DNA from: Gambelia wislizenii
Taxonomy: Eukaryota > Chordata > Lepidosauria > Squamata > Crotaphytidae
Assembly (NCBI GenBank): GCA_030847615.1
Contig: JAUMIR010000003.1
Location: 341,634,256 to 341,698,255, forward strand
DNA: 64,000 nucleotides
Direction: 5' to 3'
Shown in pieces: positions 47,270 to 55,895 of this stretch (position 1 is its first letter; the number at the start of each line of letters is the position of its first letter). The notes below the pieces were generated by a model. The model had not been told where the DNA came from and did no database searches. It worked only from the letters and a program-made list of their open reading frames with translations. Both the position numbers and the translations under genes were made by a program.

Positions 47270-47607
47270 CTTACCATGAAACCCCTATGATGAGACAATC
47301 AAAAATGAAAAAAGAAATGCTGCCAGAAAATGACACTCCCAAGTGGGTGGGATGGCACTCAACAAGCTACTGGAATACAGCATAGGACAACTATAAGAAG
47401 TGCTGTGGCTAATGATGCAACTGGACTTAAGCCAAAAGGACGTTCAGCTGTTGACATGCTCTGAGATGAAAAGAAGGTGAACAACACATATAGGAAAATG
47501 GATTGTGAGAAGCATGAATCAGCAAAGCTAGACATAATAAAACAAGAAATTATGTTGTAACACTTGAGGCGAGTGAGCTAAAGTGGACAGGAATGGGGCA
47601 TTTTGAG

Positions 47608-47797
47608 ACACTAAGGCAAACCTATTATGGGGTTTTCTTGGCAAGATTTGTTCGGGGAGGTGCCATTGCTTTCCTCTGAGGCTGAGAGAGTGTGACTTGC
47701 CCAAGGTCACACAGTGGATTTCCATAGTCAAGCAGGGATTTGAATTCTGGTCTCCAGAGTTGTAGTCCAATGCTCAAACCACTACACTATGCTCCAA
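47608..47797 (-). mobile_element. Sauria-type SINE nested in BovB
   Basis: Inverted SINE body: GGGGTTTTCTTGGCAAGATT, GAGGCTGAGAGAGTGTGACT, TTGCCCAAGGTCACACAGTG, GGGATTTGAATTC box B, ending in the head near ACCACTACACTATGCTCC. BovB coding sequence resumes at about 47820. Confidence 0.85.
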
Positions 47798-48556
47798 CTA
47801 CAGAATCAGAAGAAGAAATTTAAAGATTCTATGCTGGAGTCCAGGAAGAAATTGACCACACACCAGAACAGGACTTCTTGTTGATCATCGGTGACTAGAA
47901 TGTAAAAATAGGAAATAGAGCAGAATCAAAGGCTGTAGGAAAATTTGGCCTAGGATGAAGAAATGAAGCAGGAGAGTGACTGATTGAATATTGCAAGGCC
48001 AACAGTTTGTTCACCGCTAACACATTCTTCAAGCAACCAGAAGCAACTGTATACAAAGACAGAACCTGACAACTAATATAGAAATGAAATAGACTACATA
48101 ATCAGAAGCAGAAAATGGAGAAACTCCATTCTGTCTATGTAAAAAGGACCAGGAGCAGACTGTTGCACAGACCATGAACTGTTAATATCAAACATTAGAG
48201 TAAAGCTAAAAAAAACATACTAAACTAACCATCATGCCAAAATACAACGTGAAGAATATCCTTGCAGAATTTACAGATAATGTGAAAAATATATTTTCTT
48301 TATGAAGCCTAATTAACTGGAGGCCAGGACTTTAGACTGAAGCCAGGAGCACTGTAAGGAAAGAATGCAAAAAGACACTACCTGCAGCCAAAAAAAAGAA
48401 AAGGAAAAAAAAAAAAGAGAAGCCTCAATGGATGACAGATGGAACTCTTCAAGCAGTTAAGGACAGTCAAGAAGCAAAAGTAAAAGGAGACAGAAATAGG
48501 GTTAGAACCTCGAGTGCAACTGTTCAGTAACTTGTGCGCAGGGACAAATAGAATTA

Positions 48557-48770
48557 CAGTTGTCCCTTCATATTTGCTGGGGTTTGGTTCCAGGACCCCC
48601 ATGGATACCAAAACCTGTGAATACTCAAGTCCCATTATATGCAATGGCATAGCAAAACGGTGTCCCTTATATAAGATGGCAAAATCAAGGTTTGCTTTTT
48701 GGATTATTATTTTTTAAAGACTATATTCAAGCCGTGAATACTTAAATCCGTGGATATGGAGGGACAACTG
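48557..48770 (+). mobile_element. Pogo/Tigger-type MITE, family A, nested in BovB
   Basis: CAGTTGTCCCTTCATATTTG to GGATATGGAGGGACAACTG, TA on both sides (48555-48556, 48771-48772). 214 bp. Confidence 0.93.
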
Positions 48771-49090
48771 TACTATTACAATCAATGCAGAGAAATAGAA
48801 GACAACAACAAAAAAGGACGAACAATGCACCTTTTCCACCAGATCAGAAAATTCAAAGGAAAATGTAAACCAAGAGTGTGGATGCTATACAACCATTTGC
48901 ACATGACCAAGTGCAAATAAAAAGCCAAAGGAAACGATACACTGGCAAGGAAGTCTGGCAAGACTGCATTTTATCACCCTACCTGTTTAACATGTACACT
49001 GAACATACCATATGTAAAGTAGGATTAGACTTGGAGGAAGGAGGCATGAAAATTGGAGGAAGGAACATCAACAATTTTAGAGATGACACC

Positions 49091-50000
49091 ATGCTATTCA
49101 ACATCTTTATCAATGACTTGGATGAGGGGGATGGAAGGCATGCTTATCAAGTTTGCAGATGACACCAAATTAGGAAGGGTAGCTAATTCAAAATGACCTT
49201 AACAGATGAGAAAGCTGGGCCAAAACTAACAAAATGAATTTTAACAGGGCGATATGTAGGCTACTACACTTGGGCAGTAAAAATGAAAAACAGATGTAGG
49301 ATGGGTGACACCTGGCTTTATGGCAGTACATGAGAAAAGGATCTAGGAGTCTTAGTGGACCACAAACTGAACATGAGTCAACAGTGTGACGCAGCAGCTA
49401 AAAAAGCCAATGAGATTCTAGGCTGCATCAATAGTATAGTGTCTAGATCAAGGGAAGTAATAGTGCCACTCTATTCTGTTTTGGTCAAACCTCACCTGGA
49501 ATGCTGTGTCCAGTTCTGGGCACCACAATTCCAGAAGGAAATGGACAAGCTGGAACATGTCCAGAGGAGAGCCACCAAAATGGTGGGAGATCTGGAAGCC
49601 ATGCCTTATGAGGAGCGGCTTAGGGAGCTGGGTATGTTTAACCTGGGGAAGAGAAGGCTAAGAGGGGATAAGATAGCCATGTTTAAATATCTGAAGGGAT
49701 GTCATACTGAGGATGGAGCAAGCTTGTTTTCTGCTGCTCTAGAGACTAGAACACAGCAATGGATTCAAACTACAGCAAAAGGGATTCCATCTAAGTATTA
49801 GGAAGAACTTCCTGACTGTAAGAGCTGTTTGGCAGTGGAATGCACTGCTTTGAGTGTGGTGGAGTCTCTTTCTTTGGAGGTTTTTAAGCAGAGGCTGGAT
49901 GGCCATCTGTCGGAAATGCTTTGATTGTTTATTCCTGCATGGCAGGGGGTTCTACTGGATGGCCCTTGTGGTCTCTTCCAACTCTATGATTCTATGATTC
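49091..50000 (+). mobile_element. CR1 LINE nested in BovB
   Basis: Starts in the CR1 FNIFINDLDEG block, continues through [20 protein letters not shown] (49355 on) to the ATTCTATGATTC tail at 50000. BovB is interrupted in its DDT box and resumes with ACTAGCAGAAAACAGCAAAG. Two frameshifts. Confidence 0.92.
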
Positions 50001-50514
50001 ATACTAGCAGAAAACAGCAAAGACTTGGAATGATTACTGAAACAAGTCAAGTTAGAAAGTGCAAAGGCAGGTACAGTTGAACATTAAGAAAACAAAAATA
50101 AAAACCACAATTGATTGTCATAACTTTAAAGTAGATGATGAAGACATTGAAACAGTTAAAAGATTTTCTATATTTTAGCTCAGTCATTAATTAGAATGGA
50201 CACTGCAGTCAAGAAATCAGAAGACTAAGACTTGGAAGGGTAGCTATGAAGGAACCAGACAAGTGTAAAGATATATCACTGAATATTCCCGTTAGAATTG
50301 ACCATGCCATGGTATTTCCAGTTTCTATGTATGGTTGTGAAAGCTGGACAGTGAAGAAAGCTGATAGGAAGAAAATCAACTCCTTTGAAATGTGGTGCTG
50401 GAAGAGTTCTATGGATACTGTGGACTGCTGAAAAGATAAATGAATGAATCCTAGAGCAAATCAAGCCTGAACTGCCGAGAAGCCAAGATTACTAAACTGA
50501 GACTTGGGGGGGGG

Positions 50515-50670
50515 GGCTTGACAGGAGAGAAATAATCCAACTTGAAACTGGATTATTTGCATGGCTCCTTCCTATGAAATCCTGGGATTTGTTGTTTGGT
50601 GAGGCACCAGCACTCTTTGTCAGAGAAGGCTAAAGACCTTGGGAAACCACAAATCCCAGGATTCGATAGG
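50515..50670. mobile_element. Probable hAT-type MITE
   Basis: AATCCTGGGATTTGTTGTTT and CACAAATCCCAGGATT are inverse around a loop; same family as 18055-18290. Terminal sequence not clear. Confidence 0.55.
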
Positions 50671-50842
50671 AAAGACTTGTCCCTCCGTATCCACGGATTT
50701 TTAAGTATTCACGGCTTGAAAATATTCTTTAAAAAATAATAATCCAAAAAGCAGACCTTGATTTTGCCATCGTATATATGGGACACCGTTTTATAGATTT
50801 TCCTTCATTTTTTTCCGGGCTGTGAGGTTGTGTTCTAGAATA

Positions 50843-51580
50843 CAGTCATCCCTTCACATTTGTGGGGGTTAGGGGCAGACAACCCCCGCGAATGTGAAAA
50901 AAACGTGAATAAGAAATGAGCCTGCTGGTGAGCGGTTTTCCACCCCACTCCCTTCCCAAGGCAGCGAGGAGCTTCCTGAGAAGCCCCTGGCTGCCTTGGG
51001 AAGGGAATGGGGTGTAGCGCGAGCGCGCCAGCTGCTTCCCACCCCCCCTTCCCAAGGCAGTGAGGAGCTTTCTGAGAAGCCCCTGGCTGCCTTGGGAAGG
51101 GAGTAGGTGTAGTGTGAGCGCGCCAGCTGGGTCTTACCCCCCTTCCCAAGGTATCGAGGAGCTTCTTGAGAAGCCCCTGGCTGCCTTGGGAAGGGAGTGG
51201 GGTGTAGTGCGAGCGCAACAGGTGGTTCCCACCCCCTCCTTCCCAAGGCAGCGAGGAGCTTCCTGAGAAGCCCCTCGCTGCCTTGGGAAGGGAGTGGGGT
51301 GTAGCGCAAGCACGCCAGCTGCTTCCCACCCACCCCCTTCCCAAGGCAGTGAGGAGCTTCCTGAGAAGCCCCTCGCTGCCTTGGGAAGGGAGTGGGGTGT
51401 AGCGCAAGTGCCCCGGCTGGTTCCCACCACTTCCCAGGGCAGCGAGGAGCTTCCTGAGAAGCCCCTCGCTGCCTTGGGAAGGGAGTGGGGTGTTGAGCAG
51501 CGGGGGGGGGAGGCGCAGGCAGCTTTCCGCGAATGATCAAAACCACGAATGTGAAAGTCGCGAATGTGGAGGGGCAACTG
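50843..51580. mobile_element. TIR element family B with minisatellite core, copy 2
   Basis: Ends CAGTCATCCCTTCACATTTG and CGAATGTGGAGGGGCAACTG, TA on both sides (50841-50842, 51581-51582). Core of about six GC-rich repeats. Second B copy, again inside a Penelope arm but at a different position. Confidence 0.9.
50950..51500. repeat. GC-rich minisatellite, about 6 x 95 bp
   Basis: GCGAGGAGCTTCCTGAGAAG followed by CCCCTGGCTGCCTTGGGAAG starts units near 50964, 51060, 51154, 51251, 51350 and 51442 (spacing 92-99 bp). The 259-codon minus-strand frame is a by-product. Confidence 0.93.
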
Positions 51581-51920
51581 TAGTTTCTTTCTGATGTTTC
51601 ACCTGCATCTGTGGCTGGCATCCTCAGAGAACCATTTTGCCATGCCATTTTGCTATGCCATTAACGTATAATGGGACTTGAGTATTCACAGATTTTGGTA
51701 TCCATGGGGGTATTCCATATTGCTGGAACCAAACCCCAGCGAATATGAAGGGACAACTGTACTCCAGTTTCAACCTGAATTATTTGTGTTGTGTGGATTC
51801 CCCCATGTCGTACTATGGCCATAGGATGAAAAGACATGAAAAGATGAAATGAAGATGAAATGGATAAGAGCCAAGACGGCTGATTCTGCTTTAGCTTCCA
51901 ATTCGATGAACTTATAAATA

Positions 51921-52152
51921 CAAGTTGTCCCTTCATATTCGTTGGGGTTTGGTTCCAGGACACCCCGTGAATACCAAAATCCGTGAATACTCAAGTCCCT
52001 TTATATGCAATGGCATAGCAAAATGGTAACCCTTATATAAGATGGCAAAATCAAGGTTTGCTTTTTGGATTATTATTTTTTAAAGAATATTTTTTAAGCT
52101 ATGAATACTTAAATCCGTGGATACCAAATCCGTGGATACTGAGGGACAACTG
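51921..52152 (+). mobile_element. Pogo/Tigger-type MITE, family A, abutting CpG block
   Basis: CAAGTTGTCCCTTCATATTC to GGATACTGAGGGACAACTG. Its right end is the left edge of the CpG-rich block. Confidence 0.9.
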
Positions 52153-52640
52153 AGCCCCTCCTGGGCGGATATTCCCAACGTCGTCTTCTTCTGCTCAGTT
52201 TCTCCACCATCCTCATCCTCTCCCCCACCCCACCCCGCGCGCGCACACACACACAAACCTACCGGCGGAGGAGGCAGCAAGAGCGCGCCACAGACTCCCT
52301 CATGAGCAAGAAGAGATGGAGGGCACTCAGGGTGGGTTAGAAAAGCCGGGCTGCCTACGACACCACCACCCCCGCCGCCCCTGAGAGCCGCTGGTCTGCC
52401 GCCGCGGAAACCTCCCACCCTGACCGACTGGGCTCTTCTGCCGGCCTGCCGCCGCCGCCGCAGCAGCCTCTCAGCCCTGCAGCGGCTCCCTCCCGTCGCC
52501 TCGGCAACCACCCGCCGCTCCCCCTCCCCTCCCTCGGCAAGAAAGCCCAAGCCAATCACGAGCTCGCCCCAAGACCACGTGATCTTCCCAAGAGGCGGCA
52601 ACGCTCAAAAGTCAAGGGGGAGATACTGGGGAAGGCAGGA
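52153..52640. promoter_or_regulatory. CpG-rich block, candidate TNFRSF19 promoter
   Basis: This is a dense run of CG dinucleotides and CCGCCGCCG tracts in otherwise AT-rich DNA. It contains a CCAAT motif (GCCAATCACGAGC near 52550), a CACGTG E-box near 52576 and pyrimidine-rich GC segments; no TATA box is evident. It starts exactly where a pogo-type MITE ends (52152). It lies about 12.9 kb upstream of TNFRSF19 exon 2 and is the only CpG block in the window that is not a tandem repeat. A minus-strand donor at its left edge suggests transcription toward TNFRSF19. The assignment is inferred; it could belong to another or a divergent transcript. Confidence 0.6.
52263..52520 (-). other. Candidate non-coding exon 1 of TNFRSF19
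   Basis: On the minus strand the CpG block ends in CTCCGCCG followed by GTAGGTTTG, a good splice donor (ACCTAC at 52257-52262). If spliced to the exon 2 acceptor at 39370, the mRNA gains a leader. The leader holds an ATG at 52303 (reverse strand) that would open a short frame beginning MRESVARSCCLLR. That frame would run through the exon 2 leader and end at a TAG just after the main start codon, in another frame. The 5' end is not defined; 52520 is only a rough limit. All of this depends on the inferred splice. Confidence 0.4.
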
Positions 52641-52739
52641 GTTGTTGCGGTGACTACTTCGCTCTTCTTAAGAATTTCAGTGAAATTGAGAGGAATTTTT
52701 TAATAACTGGGCTCAGGGATCCTGTTTCTTCTACTGAGG

Positions 52740-52786
52740 TGTCTTGGTACATATACATATACATATATATGTGTGTGTCTTCGTAC

Positions 52787-52824
<38 letters not shown>

Positions 52825-52871
52825 CACACATATATACACACACACATATAAAATATCTACGTGTGTACGTG

Positions 52872-52915
<44 letters not shown>

Positions 52916-52938
52916 CACACGTAGATATTTTATATATA

Positions 52939-52980
<42 letters not shown>

Positions 52981-53010
52981 CAAACACACTAACTAACTAA
53001 ATACTGTATA
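52740..53010. repeat. (TA)n/(CA)n microsatellite with long inverted repeat
   Basis: Alternating TA and CA/TG runs. AAAATATCTACGTGTGTACG near 52850 is inverted in CACACGTAGATATTTTATAT near 52917, so the block can form a long hairpin. Confidence 0.92.
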
Positions 53011-53236
53011 CAGTTGTCCCTTCATATTCACTGCGGTTTGGTTCCAGGACCCCCGTGGATACCAACATCCGTGAATACTCAAGTCCCATTATATGCAATG
53101 GCATAGCAAAATGGTATCCCTTATATAAGATGGCAAAATTAAAGTTTGCTTTCTGGGTTATTTTTTAAAGAATATTTTCAAGCCGTGAATACTTAAATCT
53201 GTGCATATCAAATCTGTGGATACGGAGGGACAAGTG
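53011..53236 (+). mobile_element. Pogo/Tigger-type MITE, family A
   Basis: CAGTTGTCCCTTCATATTCA to TGGATACGGAGGGACAAGTG with TA on both sides; it lies inside the TA/CA tract. Confidence 0.92.
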
Positions 53237-53268
<32 letters not shown>

Positions 53269-53302
53269 CACACATACACACACACTAACTAACTATATAT
53301 AT
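53237..53302 (+). repeat. (TA)n(CA)n tract
   Basis: Continues the tract interrupted by the preceding MITE and ends with ACTAACTAACTATATATATA. Confidence 0.9.
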
Positions 53303-53516
53303 AGTTGTCCCTTCATATTCGCTGGGGCTTGGTTCCAGGACCCCTGTGGATATCAAAATCTGTGAATACTCAAGTCCCATTATATGCAACGGCATAGCAA
53401 AATAGTGTCCCTTATATAAAGATGGCAAAATCAAAGTTTGCTTTTTGGATTATTATTTTTTAAATAATATTTTCAAACCATGAATACTTAAATGCGTGGA
53501 TACGGAGGGACAACTG
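53303..53516 (+). mobile_element. Pogo/Tigger-type MITE, family A
   Basis: AGTTGTCCCTTCATATTCGC to GGATACGGAGGGACAACTG; a second A copy less than 70 bp from the previous one. Confidence 0.92.
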
Positions 53517-53630
53517 TACTGTATATATTTACTGGAAGAGAGACCTAATTACTATAATGTTTCACTGAAATTTGAGGGGAAGTCATGAGGGGGGAGAGAA
53601 AGTTACTTGTTTGGACTGCAACTCCCAGAA

Positions 53631-53660
53631 TACACACACACACACACACACACACACACC
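53631..53660 (+). repeat. (AC)n microsatellite
   Basis: About 15 AC repeats. Confidence 0.93.
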
Positions 53661-53799
53661 ACCATATAATCTAATAAAATAACTTTTCCAAGTCCTGACA
53701 CTCATTCTTAAAAGGTGGACAGGATTAACTGTCAACAATTCATGCATTATTGTCACTCCCTTCATAGCTTGCCCTGAGGCATTTTGCAATTAAAAACCA

Positions 53800-54897
53800 A
53801 TATAGGAAGAACTTCCTGACTTTAAGAGCTGTTCGGCAGTGGAATGTGCTGCATCAGAGTGTGGTAGAGTCTGTGAAGTTGAAGGCTCTCACGGCCGGCA
53901 TCCATAGATTTTCCTTGTTTTTTTTCCCGGCTGTGAGGCTGTGTTCTGGAATAGTTTCTGACATTTTGCCTGCATCTGTGGCTGGCATCCTCAGAAAATG
54001 GTTGTGTAGGGGTGTGTGTGTAGTTTATATGCTGTAAACCCCTGTTGGGGAGTATATGTAAATTTGTGTAATTGAATGGTTAGTTTCTGGGTATAGAAAT
54101 GCAAGGTTCGTCAGTGTCTGTTTGGCTAATGGTTTACCACATACCATGCAGCTGTGGACAAGTAAGTTTACATGGGGATCACTAAAGGCAGTGTGCAAAC
54201 ACGAATCAAGGAACATGAAAGACACTGCAGACTGGGCCAGCCAGAAAAATCAGCAGTAGCAGAACATGTTATAAACCAACCTGGACACAAAATGCTATTT
54301 GAAAACACAGAAATTCGAGACCAAGCCAACAATTATCATGTCAGAATGCACAGAGAAGCTATTGAAATCCACAAAACCCTGGACAACTTCAACAGGAAAG
54401 AAGAAACCTTAAAAGTAAACAAAATCTGTCTCCCAGTTTTGAAATACAATAGAATAAAAACTCAACACTTACAAAAGAATTCCACCCAGGGACAGGGGGA
54501 TTCCCAGCAGATAATGCCTATTAACCAACCATTAGCTAAACAGACACTAACGAGCCTTGCATTTCTATACCCAGAAACTAACCATTCAATTATACAAATT
54601 TACATATACTCCCCAACAGGGGTTCACAGCATGTAAACTCCACGCACACACCTACACAACCATTCTCTGAGGATGCTAGCCAAAGATGCAGGCAAAACGT
54701 CAGAAAGAAACTATTCCAGAATACGGCCTCACAGCCCGGAAAAAAACCAAGGAAAATCTGTGGTGGAGTCTCCTTTGGAGGTTTTTAAACAGAAGCTGGA
54801 TGGCCATCTATCGGGAGTGCTTTGATTGGGTACTCTTGCAGAGCAGGAGGGTGGACTAGATGACCCTTGTGATCTCTTCCAGTTCTATGATTCTATG
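53800..54897 (+). mobile_element. CR1 LINE 3' end, split by Penelope-like element
   Basis: Left piece 53800-53872 (AGGAAGAACTTCCTGACTTT then CTGTTCGGCAGTGGAATG); right piece 54760-54897 (GTGGTGGAGTCTCCTTTGGA then the TTCTATGATTCTATGGAC tail). The pieces overlap in a 12-bp duplication. Confidence 0.9.
53873..54759 (+). mobile_element. Penelope-like element, copy 1, with GIY-YIG remnant
   Basis: Flanked by GTGGTAGAGTCT/GTGGTGGAGTCT. Inverted arms of about 230 bp (53900-54135; 54520-54745) enclose sequence encoding VYHIPCSCGQ, then after a frameshift YMGITKGSVQTRIKEHERHC, RLGQPEKSAVAEHVINQPGH and HREAIEIHKTLDNFNRKEET. This matches the GIY-YIG endonuclease of vertebrate Penelope-like retroelements (Tyr of the VY...YMG pair, Arg in TRIKEH, His of AEH). 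Reverse transcriptase is missing. Non-autonomous. Confidence 0.88.
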
Positions 54898-54990
54898 GAC
54901 ATTAATGTGACAATTCTATCTAAGCAAACCTAGGAGTAAAGACTGTTTACAGTGACAGTAGGGTTCCCAGCTCTCTGGGAGACCCTAGAC

Positions 54991-55134
54991 CAGCCTTTCT
55001 CAACCTTTTTACCCTGGGGGAACACTTAAAACAATTTTCAGATCTCAGGGAACCTGAGCCTACAGCTCAACAAATGTTTTCTCCCCCAGTTTCAATATCT
55101 TGTGGAACCTCTAGCAGCCTCTTGAGAAACCCTG
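54991..55134 (+). mobile_element. hAT-type MITE with perfect 8-bp TSD
   Basis: CAGCCTTTCTCAACCTTTTT at the left and TTGAGAAACCCTG at the right are inverse; CCCTAGAC occurs directly on both sides (54983-54990 and 55135-55142). 144 bp, non-coding. Confidence 0.92.
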
Positions 55135-55142
55135 CCCTAGAC

Positions 55143-55644
55143 CCTCTTCTTTGGTCCTCAGGGCATGGGGGAGAAATTTCAGGACAAGAGTGCTACCTCA
55201 AAAGTGTGTCTGTATTTATTAGACTTTAAAGATTGGAATGGCTTACTCTGTGCATCTTTGGTTGAATGCTTAATGTAACATGCCTAATGATATTACCAGG
55301 GGATGCCCTTGTAACATCAGTAGGGCCCACACCTCCTGACAGCACATGAGATCATCTCTTGGTCTCAGGTTTGGCCCTTGAACTCTTAGGGTCTGGGGTA
55401 GACTGGGCAAATCTTAACTGGGCAAATCTTAAATTAGAGTCAGATTTATATCTGCGTAAGACTTATCTAGGATTGTGCTGGAATGGAGACCACTGGTAAG
55501 ATTGAGGCAACAAAAGTATTACTGAAGCTGTTGTTAATAACCAGGTTATGTTTATTTACTTTCATGTTCTTTAATGCTCTGTTAATGATAGCACATATTA
55601 GAATCTTGGATTTTGCTTGAGTATGTGATGATAATACTGGAAAC
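55143..55644. other. Unannotated
   Basis: Nothing recognised. Confidence 0.4.
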
Positions 55645-55895
55645 TAGTGTGGCGTGGTGGTTAATACTTAGATTGGGACTTTGGTTCAAGTTTTCAATGA
55701 GTTGTGAAACTCACTGGGTGACCATGGGCTACTCATTCATCACACCATGTTCCAACATACTATGTGGCCTAACCTACCTCACAAGGTTGTTGTGGGGATA
55801 AAGTGGTGAAGAGGAGCTTAGGGGAAAGATAGGATATAAAAAGTAAGCTGCATTGAGCTTCATGGGTGAAGGGCAGGATATAAATATAATAAATT
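55645..55895 (+). mobile_element. tRNA-derived SINE with L2-like tail
   Basis: Head CTAGTGTGGCGTGGTGGTTA, box B-like GGTTCAAGTTT, middle CTACCTCACAAGGTTGTTGT, and end GGGCAGGATATAAATATAAT followed by an A/T tail. It differs from the Sauria SINEs in lacking the BovB-like end; the end resembles the L2 terminus at 42960. Confidence 0.75.

Larger units (their letters stand above)
47270..50500 (+). mobile_element. BovB/RTE LINE, split by three insertions
   Basis: Segments in correct order: 47826-48230 endonuclease (EEIDHTPEQDFLLIIGD then KFGLG, IEYCKANSLFTANTFFKQPE); 48780-48870 (NQCREIEDNNKKGRTMHLFH); 48930-49087 reverse transcriptase (CILSPYLFNMYTEH, GGMKIGGRNINNFRDDT); 50001-50500 C-terminal part (VFPVSMYGCESWTVKKADRK). 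Removing the SINE, MITE and CR1 restores the order. Stops and frameshifts show it is long dead. The left edge is approximate. Confidence 0.85.
50795..51632 (-). mobile_element. Penelope-like arm fragment, split by TIR element B
   Basis: 50795-50842 (AGATTTTCCTTCATTTTTTT then CCGGGCTGTGAGG) and 51583-51632 (GTTTCTTTCTGATGTTTCAC then CTGCATCTGTGGCTGGCATC) are consecutive in the arms at 39868 and 53900. Confidence 0.82.
50675..51759 (-). mobile_element. Pogo/Tigger-type MITE, family A, split by nested insertions
   Basis: Left piece 50675-50794 begins CTTGTCCCTCCGTATCCACG; right piece 51633-51759 ends CGAATATGAAGGGACAACTG. The halves are separated by a Penelope-arm fragment that itself contains TIR element B copy 2. 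Confidence 0.88.

Noticed and set aside
50869..51648. 259-codon minus-strand frame with repeated motifs
   Set aside because: It is a translation of the 95-bp minisatellite in TIR element B; frames stay open because the unit lacks stops. No sign of a real protein.
52080..52601. 173-codon minus-strand frame across the CpG block
   Set aside because: Composition is Gly/Arg/Pro-rich as expected from CpG-rich DNA, it has no domain, and it runs into the MITE sequence at its 3' end.
52200..52640. Coding exon of a neighbouring gene such as SACS in the CpG block
   Set aside because: No open frame here resembles a known protein, and the only good splice donor points toward TNFRSF19.
52739..53000. Ile/Tyr/Thr/His repeat frames on both strands
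   Set aside because: Translations of TA/CA microsatellites.
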